Source: Glebionis coronaria
Lineage: Eukaryota; Streptophyta; Magnoliopsida; Asterales; Asteraceae
NCBI GenBank assembly: GCA_025667525.1
Contig: JANFOE010000190.1
Coordinates: 2,606,501-2,670,500, forward strand
Length of the DNA stretch: 64,000 nucleotides
Direction: 5' to 3'
Shown: positions 10,959 to 21,805 of the stretch, piece by piece
Layout of the letters: every line of letters starts with the position of its first letter
Numbering within the stretch: position 1 is the stretch's first letter
Notes under the pieces: model-generated
Databases searched by the model: none
Told to the model about the DNA's origin: nothing
The model's input: the letters and a program-made list of their open reading frames with translations, nothing else
Translations under genes and position numbers: made by a program

Positions 10959-11414
10959 ATTCCTACTCGTCTCGTTATAGGGTGGAGAGTCTGTATAGAC
11001 TATCAAAAACTCAATGATGCTACGAGAAAGGATCATTTTCCCCTTCCTTTCATGGACCAAATGCTTGAACGTCTAGCGGGTAATGACTATTACTGCTTCT
11101 TAGACGGTTTCTTCGGGTATTTTCAAATTCCCATCGATCCCAACGACCAAGAGAAAACCACATTCACTTGTCCTTATGGAACATTTGCTTATAAAATAAT
11201 GCCTTTCGGCTTATGCAATGCTCCTGGGACATTCCAAAGGTGTATGATGGCTATCTTCCATGACATGGTTGAAGAAACTATGGAAGTCTTCATGGATGAT
11301 TTCTCGGTCTATTGTGATTCTTTCTCTCATTGCCTTGCCAATTTGGAACGCATACTTAAGAGATGTGAAGACACTCGCCTTGTTCTAAATTGGGAAAATT
11401 CCATTTCATGGTAA
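10959..11414 (+). pseudogene. Reverse transcriptase core, element A
   Basis: Continues the previous frame after the TAG. It contains CIDYQKLNDATRKDHFPLP, the LDG...GYFQIPI segment, the [16 protein letters not shown] region, and the catalytic FMDD box (11289-11300), the gypsy form of the YxDD motif. The frame is lost between 11390 and 11414, where the text moves to another frame. RT would copy the element RNA into DNA. Confidence 0.9.
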
Positions 11415-12379
11415 AAGAAGGCATTGTGCTTGGACATAAAATCTTAAAATCCGGTCTCGAACTGGACCGTGCTAAAGTGGATGTCATAGCCAAATTACCT
11501 CCACCTTCAACCGTGAAGGGTGTGAGAAGTTTCCTTGGTTATGCGGGCTTCAATCGTCGATTCATTCAAGATTTTTCTAAAATCGCTCACCCGATGACCC
11601 AACTCTTGGAAAAAGATACTCCTTTTATCTTTTCTAAAGAGTGTCTTGAATCCTTCAATCTTCTTAAGGACAAGCTAACTAAGGCAACGGTTTTGGTTAC
11701 CCCTAATTGGGAGCTACCTTTTGAATTGATGTGTGATGCTAGCGACTTTGCTATTGGAGCGGTTTTGGGCCAAAGAGTGAACAAACACTTCCAAACAATC
11801 CATTATGCTAGCAAGACAATGACGAGGGCTCAATTGCATTATACCACTACCGACAAAGAGCTTTTAGCTGTAGTGTATGCTTTTGAGAAGTTCCGCCCCT
11901 ATCTTGTTCTTTCCACCACAATCGTGTACACTGATCATTTCGCGTTGAAGTACTTGTTGACTAAGCAAGATTCTAAACCAAGACTTCTTCGTTGGGTTTT
12001 TCTCCTTCAAGAATTTAAAATTGAAATTCGTGACAAGAAGGGAGCCAACAACGTAGCCGTGGATCATCTAAGTAGACTTGAGGATCCTTATCAAGGGGAT
12101 CATCTGAATCAAAAGATCAATGAATCTTTTCCCCTTGAAGCCTTAATGTCTATCAACTCCAATCTTGATGACACCCCGTGGTTTGCGGACATTGCAAACT
12201 ACTTAGAGGGTGGTATTCTCATCGAAGGGTTAACATCCCAACAAAAGAAGAAGTTCTTTAAAGATGTTAAGACTTACTTTTGGGATGAACCTTATCTCTT
12301 CAAACAATGTGTTGATCTGATTATTCGTCGGTGTGTTGATGGACCCACAGCTTTAGACATTCTCGAAGCTTGCCATTAA
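11390..12379 (+). pseudogene. RT thumb and RNase H, element A
   Basis: A 329-residue frame. It begins with the RT thumb ([13 protein letters not shown], then [22 protein letters not shown]), followed by RNase H with [18 protein letters not shown], the [13 protein letters not shown] segment and [12 protein letters not shown]. In the last, the usual Ser after the TDH motif is Phe. The tail enters the linker to integrase ([14 protein letters not shown]). It stops at TAA 12377-12379 inside the integrase zinc-binding region. Confidence 0.88.
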
Positions 12380-12978
12380 GGACCCACCGGTGGTCACTTT
12401 AGTCCCAACTACACCACGAAGAAAGTGTTTGACTCGGGATTCTATTGGCCCACCATTTATCCTGACGCTCACGAGATGGTTAAAAATTGTGATGCTTGCC
12501 AAAGACAAGGCAAGATCACACAAAAGATGAGATGCCTCAAAATTTCATACAAGAATGTGAAATCTTTGATGTATGGGGCATCGACTTTATGGGGCCATTT
12601 CCATCATCTAAAGGGAACAAGTATATCCTCGTAGCCGTTGACTACGTTTCTAAATGGGTTGAAGCCAAGGCTCTCCCTACGAACGATGCGAGGGTGGTTG
12701 TGAACTTTCTGAAGCAACTTTTTGCTCGATTCGGCGTTCCTCGTGCTATAATCAGTGACCGCGGGACTCATTTTTGCAATGATCAATTTGCTCGAGTCAT
12801 GGCTAAGTACGGTGTCAATCACCGTCTTTCCACCGCTTATCATCCTCAAACAAAGGGTCAAGCCAAGATATATAACCGTGTATTGAAGAGAATTCTTGAA
12901 CGTACTGTGGGAGAGCATCGTGCCTCGTGGGCCGATAAATTAGATGATGCTTTGTGGTCTTTCCGTACCGCATATTAG
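12380..12978 (+). pseudogene. Integrase zinc-binding and core, element A
   Basis: Reads on past the TAA with [20 protein letters not shown] and the CDACQRQGK zinc motif. A frameshift near 12520 moves it to the frame 12496-12978. The core holds [12 protein letters not shown] and [13 protein letters not shown], with the two catalytic Asp residues. The third catalytic residue, expected as Glu in the GQVE motif, reads GQAK (Lys codon 12865-12867), whereas C and D have Glu. The frame closes at TAG 12976-12978. Besides the breaks, the missing Glu would itself inactivate the enzyme. Confidence 0.88.
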
Positions 12979-13461
12979 ACCACGATTGGTTGTACACCTT
13001 ATCGTCTTGTGTACGGGAAAGCATGCCACCTCTCTATCGAGCTGGAACATAAGGCATATTGGGCCTTGAAGTGGGCCAATTTCGATATCAACAAAGCCGG
13101 CGATCTTCGGAAGATTCAACTCAATGAGCTCAACGAACTAAGGAATGAAGCTTATGAGAACTCATTGATCTACAAGGAGAAGACCAAGATCATCCATGAT
13201 TCAAGGATTAAGAACCGAGAGTTCCACGTTGGTGATCAAGTTTTACTCTTTAACTCTCGATTGAAGATCTTCTCGGGAAAGCTGAAGAGCTGCTGGTCTG
13301 GTCCATTCACCGTAGCCAAAGTCTTCCTATATGGCACCATTGAGCTTTCTCAGCAAAATGGGCCCAATTTTAAGGTGAATGGCCAGCGCGTGAAGTTGTA
13401 CTTTGGTGAGGACATCTCTCATGAGATGATCCCATCCCTCTCCACGTTTCCCTTGAATTAA
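12979..13461 (+). pseudogene. Integrase C-terminal region, element A
   Basis: In frame with the previous segment after its TAG. It reads [12 protein letters not shown], then [15 protein letters not shown], and the C-terminal fold [20 protein letters not shown]...WSGPF. It ends naturally at TAA 13459-13461, right before the post-stop hairpin at 13471. Confidence 0.87.
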
Positions 13462-13470
13462 GTTCTGGGT

Positions 13471-13490
13471 CGAGTCAGGCTCGTGACTCG
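13471..13490 (+). repeat. Post-stop hairpin, element A
   Basis: CGAGTCA (13471-13477) and TGACTCG (13484-13490) pair perfectly 10 nt after the pol stop. Equivalents are at 40633-40652 (B), 62333-62352 (C) and 45706-45725 (D, minus). Confidence 0.8.
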
Positions 13491-13817
13491 GTTAACAAAA
13501 ACAAGCGCTTCTCGATAGGCAACCCGTGATCTATCCTTTACTGTTTTCATAATAAGTGTAGGGGGAGCCCCGTATGTGTTTGTTGTCTTGTTTCTTTTGA
13601 TGTGCATGGATTAAAAGCTTCAAAGATCCATTCTCGATGACTTTTGAAGAACCGTGATCTCGTGTACCCGTCTTCCCGGTTTTATCCTAAACTGTCGTGA
13701 TTCAATATTTCATATCTTATATGTTCACATTGAAATCACTATAGTTGTCCTTTCCTTAGCAAGATTTAAACAAAGTGCAAAATGTCCTAAGTGTAGGGGA
13801 GTTTACTCCCACATGCT

Positions 13818-13855
13818 TAAACATTGAGGACAATGTTTATATCAAGTGTAGGGGG
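13818..13855 (+). repeat. Internal hairpin plus polypurine-like box, element A
   Basis: TAAACATTG (13818-13826) and CAATGTTTA (13831-13839) pair around AGGA. Four nucleotides later comes AAGTGTAGGGGG (13844-13855), nearly the same as the true polypurine tract at 15481. It might be a second plus-strand priming site. Confidence 0.75.
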
Positions 13856-14134
13856 ACTTATATCGAAGTAAGTGGGATTTTCTATGAATTTGTCCTCATT
13901 CTAACCGGAAAATTTGATTTTTCGACATTTTTCAAAAATTTTAATCTATTTTGGCCTAGTAGTATAGTAGTATTTTCCTTTGTTATCATTATTTACTTTC
14001 CTTGATAAAAATTAAGTTTAATAAAGTGGTTTTAAATTTGTCAAAGTCATGAATATTTTGACTCAACCCGAGTTTACTTATCTAAGTTTACTCTAGCTAG
14101 TATCCTTAACGTGTTTAAGTCAAGTTTTGCTAGG

Positions 14135-14310
14135 ATTTTATATAGGGAACTTTAAAACGCGAAAGTCTTACCTCTTACGGGTGAAGAACAAGAACTTTTC
14201 GCAAGTTCCTATAATTGATCCTAGAGAGTTGTTTATCAAGGGAACTTTAAAATGCGATTTCTAAACTTGAAAAAGTCTAAGAATTTGCAAGATCCTATAG
14301 ATAACTCGAA
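14135..14310 (+). other. Conserved non-coding block, element A
   Basis: This stretch, with GGGAACTTTAAAACGCGAAA and a perfect hairpin GAACTT/AAGTTC (14192-14208, loop TTCGC), recurs in B (41342-41358), C (63032-63048) and D (45004-45020, minus). Conservation without an ORF suggests structured RNA or a binding region. Confidence 0.6.
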
Positions 14311-15454
14311 AATCCAAAACTTTGATTTAATTGACTAAGCATCCACGAGTCTCATTCCTTGAGATTTTAATCTGTGGAGAACGAGAGATGATAGAGTCAA
14401 TTATAAGTTTGGTATTCTTTCGTGAATTTATGTGAGTTGATTATAAGCTTTTTCTCCCATCGCTTGTTAATAAGTATAATTGCAATAAATAAGGTTGTAC
14501 GATTTGAAAAGTTACTTAGCTTCTAGCCCAAGATCGTTTAAAAGTTGCTCGGTATTAATTAGAGTTCATAGCCAAGGCATAACTTATTGTAGCTTCTAGC
14601 CGAAAAGGTCCTAACAAGACAGGAGGGCTACATTTTGTTGCTAAAGATCCAAAAGTGATGTGAAGAATCATTTATCAAAAATCAATATGAAGGATCGAGA
14701 CACACGGCGAAAAGCAAAAACTCCCCTAAAGATCATGGAGAAGTCTATCCAAAAAGGCCCTAACAAGGTATGAGGATAAATAGATCCAAGTCCTAAAAGG
14801 AGGCGGATCGTTGTATATCAAAGCCAAAATAAAGATTGGAGAAAAATAAAGAAGTCGTGGTCCAAGTATGAAGAATCTCTTAAAACTTCAAGTGAAGAAA
14901 TTCCTATTATGAAGAGAAGACCATTATTTCATGAACGTCTCTCAAGATTTGAAGTATAAAGTCACTTCCAAATATCGGTCCGATAAAGGTCTCAAATCGT
15001 GAAGCGAGTTATGCCAAGAGATGAACTTTATGAGGTCCCGAGAAGCAGTTTTAAAAGATTTTGTCCTTTAGCTAACTATTGATTAAATCGTCCCACTTTA
15101 TTTCAGCCTAAATAACAATCGAAATAAGTCAAAAAATGCATCATCGTGATCATTCAAGACAAAATTAAAATATAAGAGATACACCTAGGAATAAGGGAGT
15201 CTAAGTGAATAATTGGGCCACATGAGTTCGTGTTAGTTTGCTAACTTATAATAACAATGATCTCGTTTTTAAGCTTGGTATGGGGAACGTGAAACTTGAG
15301 GATGATAAACATTCATGACAACAAAAACCCCAATGTAAGTCTTTGATTTCTTTACTTGTTTCTATCTTTTTATTTTTCTTAATGTTTAGTATTTAATAAA
15401 GGCCAAGGTGGGTTATTTATGATGGAAAATGTAAACCGTGCTTTAAAATTAATG

Positions 15455-15494
15455 CATTGCATGAGGGCATTGCAATGGTCCAGTGTAGGGGATT
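15455..15494 (+). promoter_or_regulatory. Terminal hairpin and polypurine tract, element A
   Basis: CATTGC plus ATG (15455-15463) pairs with CAT plus GCAATG (15468-15477) around AGGG, leaving one unpaired T. The tract CAGTGTAGGGGATT (15481-15494) abuts the LTR. Confidence 0.75.
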
Positions 15495-17076
15495 TAATAA
15501 GTGTGAAAACACTTATCCTTTTACCACTTATTTCCAATAATAACAAGGCCAAAACGTATATTTTATGTCGTAAAAGTCGGAATTATGCGTGGTTTGTGTT
15601 TTTATTGTGTTTCGGGATAAAAATAAGAAAAAGGAAGAAAACACGGGCTATCACGGGCTTTTATCGAAGAAAACAAGAAAAGACGAAGTCAAAAGACCAA
15701 GAGTGCAAAAGATTTGAAGTCAATGGGCCTAATTGAAGATTTATCGAAGAAAAGGACCAAAGACGGAAGATTTATATATGTCGAAGAACTCAAGTCTATT
15801 AAATGAAGAAATTAAAAGACGAGTTGAATTTATTCATTGACAAATCCCGAATCGAAGTCGAGAACGTCAACTTTATTAAAGAGACGAGAAGACAAAAAGA
15901 ATGGAGAAAAGCACACTCACCAAACCTTCACCACACATGTAAATAGCCTCCACCCTTCAATTTTTTAGACAAGTTTTTAGTTTTATTTTTCTTTCTTTGT
16001 TCTTGGTTCGTAGAGACCAACACCATTAGGGTGTTTGGTATTTTTCTTCATCCTTTGATCCATGTTCATGTAAGTCCAATCTCTACTTTTATTTGGTTTG
16101 AATCTTAATCCTTAATATAAGCTTTCCTTTAATCTTGTTCTTCTTTTTTTTTATTCTAAGTTTTTAAGTTTTGATTTGGTTGATTTTGGTTTCCTAAAAT
16201 CAAGTGGGTTTTGATTTATTTGGTTTTTATTGTTAGTTTTATTGATTTGGTTTGATGGTTTATTATTAGTAGATGATTATTGGTTAGTTTGGTTGAATCT
16301 TTAGATTTAACTTGGTAGATTTTAGTTTAATTTCGTGGTTTTGGTTTTCCACTGTTCTTCGCCTTTCTTGTTTTCCCAGTTTTTCCCGAACCAACCAAAT
16401 ATTTCGAACGAAGAAATTCATTCCGAATGAGCATAATTTTACCGAGCAAGTGATTTTACCGAACCAACTTCATTTTCCCGAACCAAGCTTTATTTTACCG
16501 AACAAGTCATTTATTTCGAACGAGTCAATTTTACCGAACCAACTTAATTTCCCGAACGAGTCCATGTTTCCCGAACCAATTAATTATTCCGAGCGAAGCA
16601 TTTTTCCGAACAAAGCAATTTTCCCGAGTCAGCTATTTATTCTGAACCAGTCATATTTTTCCGAATGAGCCGTATTATTCCGAACCAGTCATATTATTCT
16701 GAACCAAGTTGTCTTACCGAATGAAGGTAAATTTTACCGAACCAACACCTTTTACCGAACCAAGCTAATTATTACGAACCAAGCCTTTTTCCCGAACGAA
16801 TGCATTATTCCGAATGAGTAATTTTTACTTTGATTTCTAATTTTTATTTTTCCGAAAAATAGCATTTTTCCCGAAGTAGTTTTTCTAGTAATTTAAGTTT
16901 AATTTTTAAAGCTTTTATCTTACTCAACGACATTTTCATATTTACTTTTTAAAATAGACAACCAAACCATTTAATTTTCCACCAAGAACGACTGAGTCGC
17001 ACTGTTAACCAATAATCAATTCGAAAAGATCGGAACAACGAAATTATTTCATACTTGGCTAAAAACCTAGTTATTA
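15495..17076 (+). mobile_element. 3' LTR of element A
   Basis: TAATAAGTGTG to CTAGTTATTA, 1582 bp, matching the 5' LTR with few changes and short insertions (for example near 15865 and 16740). It holds the start hairpin 15497-15516, a mutated TATA (TGTAAATA) and the repeat array at 16385-16820. Confidence 0.9.
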
Positions 17077-17081
17077 CCCAC
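17077..17081. repeat. Target-site duplication of element A, right copy
   Basis: CCCAC, identical to 6102-6106. Confidence 0.9.
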
Positions 17082-18568
17082 TTGGGCCCAACATATAAGT
17101 GTAGGCCTGATATTAAAAGTATAAATGGACTAATATAATGTATTGGGCTTTTTATGGGCTTATTGGGCCTTAATATGAAATTGGATTGAAACTAGTGTAA
17201 CTAGTCAAAAATTTGACTAACACATAACACTATAATGTGTATGAAGAGATAAAAATCCCACTTGATCATCATCATATTTATAATCTCATCATATATATAC
17301 ATAGTCATTGTTTTTACAAAGTCATTGGACAAGAGTCTAAGACAAGTATTATTTGTCTAGGTTTCCGTGATTGAAGCACGTACCGTACATCCAAATCGTC
17401 GATAACCGCCTTTCCCAGTCAACGTGAGTTCATAGCCTCGCACTCTTTTAAATGTTCTTATGAAATGTTTTATAAACCCGCGAGGGAGATAACATGTTAG
17501 TTTTAACAAAATAGGACACCAGTTGTCCCGATTGTTTGTTTATTGATTTGGACCCGAATGATTGTATGACCCGATGAATGATTATATGACCCGATGAATG
17601 AAATGAGATGGATTATTATTAGTTAGGTTATATCACTAAAAGTCCCATTAGCATGAATTGTGAACTACCGGGATTTGGTAGACGCTTGTGCATATAATAG
17701 TACTATTTGGGGAAGATCACCCCAGTTCGCGCCTTGACGGTTGATCCCCGTCGTGCCACATTGATTGGTAAGCAAATTTATGTATGAGAAGATTTATATA
17801 AGCGTGATTATTGTGATGACACGCTGTTTTAGATGGGCAAATGAGTTTCGGGTTAGCTACCCGTTGTTTGTTATAGTAAGGTAGCAATGTCATGCGGCTT
17901 ATAATAATCCAATAACGAAAATACTGATATACGCACTGAATTATGATATATTGCCTGACTAGTAATACGGGGTCTTATTATTGATATTATGTTCGTGTTT
18001 TGGTTTTACATAACCATATTCATATAACAATTTTTATTTAACTCTATACAACGTTATAAAACGTATTGTATGATGTATTTACGACATTGGTTCGTATAAT
18101 GGTTTTGAAGGCAAAAGCCTATCGCATGATTTACAACAAAGATTTGTATTAAATGTTTTTGGCTTATTTTATGGCCTACTACAAAGATTTGTACAAAATG
18201 ATTTTTGGTAATAAATATATACCGATGAAATATTAATGGTTTTCATTAAACTCTATGAATTCACTCGACGTGATAGCTGACCTTTTCTTTTAACATGTTT
18301 TATCACAGGTACTTTAAGGTAATTCTCGGGAAGACAATAAGAATTTATGGCCCGCACTTAAATAACAATTTCCACTCAAATGATTTGTAAAATTGTATGA
18401 AATACTATGACTTGGGACCTATGTAAATTTGATATTCATGAATGGAAAATGCTTTATTATTAAACGACACGCTTTTTTAAGCGTTGTCTATGATTTGAGT
18501 AATGTGCTATCCAGTAACACTAACGACTCTTCCGCTGAACTAAAGTATGAATATTTGGGTGTGTTACA
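17082..18568 (+). mobile_element. 3' LTR of element I, second part
   Basis: Continues LTR I after element A and ends GTGTTACA at 18568, as expected for a TGTGACA...TGTTACA LTR. It contains CCTCGC (17436-17441) and GCGAGG (17480-17485), a pairing box that LTR G keeps (48708-48713 and 48746-48751). A donor-like GTGAGT (17424) and an acceptor-like TTTTATCACAG (ending 18308) could bound an 885-bp intron in the leader. The short frame 18429-18638 spans the LTR end and is not a gene. Confidence 0.7.
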
Positions 18569-18955
18569 AAGATTGAAGCGATTAAGGATTGTTCGGTACC
18601 AACGACGCCGACATAAATCTGTTAGTTCCTTGGTCTAAGCTGAGAATTATCGAAGGTTTATCGAAAGTTTTTCACTGATTGTTAAACCATTGATTAAGTT
18701 GACTAAGAAGAATTGGATGTGTAAGTCCCATTTATACATTTAAATTTGTAAGTTTCAAGATATGATCCTTATCAGATGAGGAAGCTATATTCTTAACACT
18801 GAAGGGTAAGTTGTGTTCTGCACCGATGTTGTCATTGCTGGAAGGGCCCGGAGCATTTGTAGTTTGTAGTTTACTTTGATGCGTCTCATAAGGGTTATGT
18901 AGTTGTGGTGATTTCTTTGAGATTGTAAGAATATTACATGTATGGAAATAACTGT
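18569..18955 (+). pseudogene. Gypsy RT/RNase H fragment, element K
   Basis: Directly abuts the end of LTR I. Translated with stops it reads KIEAIKDCSVPTTPT, then NYRRFIESFSLIVKPLIKLT and remains of an RNase H domain (GPGAFVV..., then DASHKG in another frame), typical of a gypsy RT thumb to RNase H. Its 5' part is missing. It breaks off near 18955, where copia sequence begins. It may be the target into which element I inserted, or the product of a deletion. Confidence 0.7.
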
Positions 18956-18956
18956 G

Positions 18957-19692
18957 TATCTTCATCTCTCAAGACAAGTGTGTCGAAGAAATTTTGAAAA
19001 AATTTGGATTTTCCCCACATGAAAAACGAGCCAACACCCCCATGGAAAGGGAACATCCCTGGGGAAAGATTGGAGATGGAAAGGATGTAGATGTCAGGCA
19101 TTATAGGTCAATGATTGGTTAATTGATGTATCTTACTGCCTCTAGACCTGACATCATGTTTGTCGTGTGTGCATGTGCACGTTAACAAGTGACTCCCAAA
19201 GAGTGTCATCTTCATGCTATCAAAAGGATCTTTAGGTATCTTAGGTGCTATCCTACTCTAGGATTATGGTATCCTAAAGATTCTCTATTGGAGCTTGTGA
19301 GATATTCAGACAATGATTATAGAGGTGACAACAATGATAGGAAATCCACAACTGGTGGATGTCAATTTCTTGGGAGCAGGCTTATTTCTTGGCAATGCAA
19401 GAAACAAACAGTGGTGGCCAATTCAACAACTAAGGCTGAATATGTAACTGTTGCTGCATGTTGTGGGCACGTACTATGGATTCAAAATCAGCTTTTGGAT
19501 TATGGGTACAATTTTATGTACACCAAGATTTTTGTAGATAATAACAGTACACTTTGCATTATTAAAAATCGTGTGCATCATTCTAAAACTAAACACATAG
19601 AAATTAGGCATCATTTTATAAAGGATTGTTTTGAAAAAGGTTTAATACATCCAGATAGAGTAGACACAAAAGATAATGTGACAGATCTTTAA
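18957..19692 (+). pseudogene. Copia RT/RNase H 3' end, element F
   Basis: The copia RT end is readable from IFISQDK through EEILKKFGF to YLTASRPDIMF, with stops near 19120 and 19184. The open frame 19189-19692 is copia RNase H: HAIKRIFRYL, SDNDYRGD, KSTTGG, STTKAEYV, VDNNSTL and KHIEIRHHFI. The catalytic acidic positions in SDND, AEY and VDN look kept. It ends around 19690, and PKPFDVGRFQ-type sequence follows, the normal copia pol end. Everything upstream (gag, protease, integrase, most of RT) is missing. Confidence 0.88.
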
Positions 19693-20892
19693 AATAAACC
19701 TTTTGATGTTGGGAGATTCCAGTACTTAGTAACAAGTATTGGAATGATCAATCCATAAAATATGTGTTTTTGCATTTAATGTATAGTATGTACAGGATGT
19801 GCACTGTTATTATTACTTGTAAAAGTGTTAGATTTTCCACTATATTTTCTAACTGTTGACAAAGGCATTCTATCCGTTGACAAGTGGAAAGAAGACACTG
19901 ACAACCTATGTTAGTTTTTGTGGTTTTTCATCTAATCATGTAGGCATATTGAGAATTGTGCAATAGGATACAGAGTTGCTTATGGACTTCAAAGATATGA
20001 AGAATATTTATCTATGATGGTTGGCATGTTTACATTCCTATCTTGAAATAAATATTTACCATATTTATTTATTTTGAAAACTGTGTAAGTTTAAGGGGAG
20101 GTTTAGGAAACCTTTAGGTCTTTGGGTACTTTTAGAGTGCTCTTATCCCAATTATAGATTGTGTCCATTGGTGAGTAGGGGTTAGGAATAATGAAGACCT
20201 TTCTTATTTAAGAATTGTTGGAATTTCTAAACCTTGAGGCACTATAGCATGCAAAGTTGATATAACTGTGCATGTTGCCAAGACTGTTTTACCTAGAATT
20301 GGGATTGGTCGGTTGGGAGACTTGGTGTAAATAAAAATGGGCTTACCTGGGAGTTACAAAGTGTTTATATAAGATAACTTCACTCTAAAGGACTTACTTT
20401 AACAAGGTTCACTTGAGGACAGTTATGTCAATCTTGCTTATGCAAGTGTGTATGATTGGACAGAAAATGCTAATTTCAGTCTGTGTCAGAGGAAGAGTTA
20501 TCTCCATTAGGGTAAACCTCTTTGTTAAGGTCTTTTTATTTTGTTACTTTTTATTTTTAGCCGTTGACACATAAGTGGTTTAGACACTCACAAACATGTT
20601 CTTAGACGCTGATATGGCAAAATTTACACGCTGACAAATATAGCCGTTACCCGCTGATAAATTATTTGACCGTTGAAGGACACTGGGTCCCACCTAGTTG
20701 TTACTTTTACGATATTTTGGGCCGTAATTTTATGTTATTTGGTAATTTCTTTTAAAGATAAGAGATAAGTTATTATTTTTCAAGATTATAATCATTACTT
20801 TTTCAATAACTTACCTCTTTTTCAACAACTAGTAACTTAGCTTACCTCCTATATATACGGCTCACTTTGTTTAAACATGGTAACTTGCTTGT
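19693..20892 (+). other. Copia F spacer between pol and extra ORF
   Basis: About 1.2 kb with no ORF. A polypurine-like GTTTAAGGGGAGG lies near 20090. Motifs of the kind CGTTGACA or CGCTGACA recur at 19852-19895 and 20562-20685. AT-rich, with a TATA-like CCTATATATACGG near 20850 ahead of the next ORF. Confidence 0.6.
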
Positions 20893-20956
20893 TTGTCTAA
20901 TTTTCTCTATAACCAAAGTTCTCCATTTTTCTTCATCTTAAAGCTTTCCTCAATAG

Positions 20957-21495
20957 TTTTCATGGCTCCATTGTTTAAACCTGCTGGTGCTACATTGGGA
21001 TTCAGGGATCAACACAATATGATTGCCTATCTTGAGGCTGATCCTGATCATCATCCCCAATATACTCGAATGATTGACTATCTCTTGGCTTCCAACTTAA
21101 GTTATGCTTTGACTCATGCTTCTCTCATTTATATCACACACATCAAGCAGTTTTGGAACTTTTCCAGTTCAGAAACCATTGATGGAGTGATTACATTATC
21201 TGGGACTGTTCATGGGACAAAATGGGTGGTCACTGAAGCACTTATTCGTCACGATTTACAGCTTGATGATGTTGATGGTGTGACTACCCTTCCTATTGAT
21301 CATCTAGAAGAAGGACTTCGAGGCTTGGGGTATGATTTTACCCCTGAAGGGAAAATAAACAAGTATTCAAAACAACAATTTCCTCCAGTCTGGAAGTTCT
21401 TAATACATGTACTCTTACAATGTCTTAGTCCCAAGTGTACATCTTTCAATAAAATCAATCGTTCATTCGGTTGTGTTCTTTTTTATGGCCATTAG
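20957..21495 (+). pseudogene. Copia F extra 3' ORF, N-terminal part
   Basis: The open frame runs 20893-21495, but the likely start is the ATG at 20961 (MAPLFKPAGA). Segments include HNMIAYLE, YALTHASLIYITHIKQFW, a DGVTTLP region and WKFLIHVLLQCLSPKCTSFN. From memory it resembles an uncharacterised ORF found after copia pol in daisy-family genomes; I have not checked this. Function is unknown. It sits where Sireviruses carry an env-like gene, but I see no convincing signal peptide or fusion-like features. A frameshift near 21480 passes the reading to the next segment. Confidence 0.65.
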
Positions 21496-21805
21496 GCAAA
21501 AATATAATTTTTCTCATATTATTTTTGAGGGCATGTTGCACAATAAGGGTAGCAAGATGACTCTTGCTTACTCTAGGTTTTTACAAATGGTTTTTGAGCA
21601 ACAAGGGTATTGTTGTGGGGATCATGACAACTTTTATAAGATCCCTACTCAAAAGTCAAAGATTTTTCTATGCATGAACACTCAACCTTTTAGACCCCTC
21701 CCTTTGACCCCTCCTATGTTGGCTGTCATTGAAGCAACCCAAAACCCTCAGCCACAGCCTGAACCTAAACAAGAACAACCACCACCTTCATCCCCACCAT
21801 GTTGA
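21486..21805 (+). pseudogene. Copia F extra ORF, continuation
   Basis: Begins in the new frame with MAIRQKYNFSHIIFEGML and continues AYSRFLQMVFEQ, followed by a P/Q/E-rich low-complexity end and a stop at 21803-21805. It continues the family match of the previous segment. The proline-rich part may be a linker. Confidence 0.65.

Larger units (their letters stand above)
13462..15480 (+). other. Non-coding 3' spacer of element A
   Basis: About 2 kb without a gene between pol and the 3' LTR. The order of landmarks is conserved in B, C and D although LTRs and pol differ: post-stop hairpin (13471-13490), AAGTGTAGGGGG boxes (13554, 13789, 13844), an internal hairpin (13818-13839), a structured block (about 14135-14310), then the terminal hairpin (15455-15477). 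No env-like ORF is visible. Confidence 0.8.
6107..17076 (+). mobile_element. Athila-like Ty3/gypsy element A, complete but dead
   Basis: A 10.97-kb element with two LTRs (6107-7659 and 15495-17076), a primer site, decayed gag-pol (7881-13461), a 2-kb non-coding 3' spacer, and a polypurine tract, flanked by CCCAC duplications. The LTR ends are TAATAA and TTATTA, an inverted repeat, rather than the usual TG...CA. The first ~210 bp of the two LTRs differ at about five positions by eye (~2-3%), pointing to a fairly recent insertion, on the order of a million years at commonly used plant rates. Primer site, pol and spacer place it in the Athila/Tat group. No env-like ORF is seen after pol. Stops and frameshifts make it non-autonomous. 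Confidence 0.92.
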
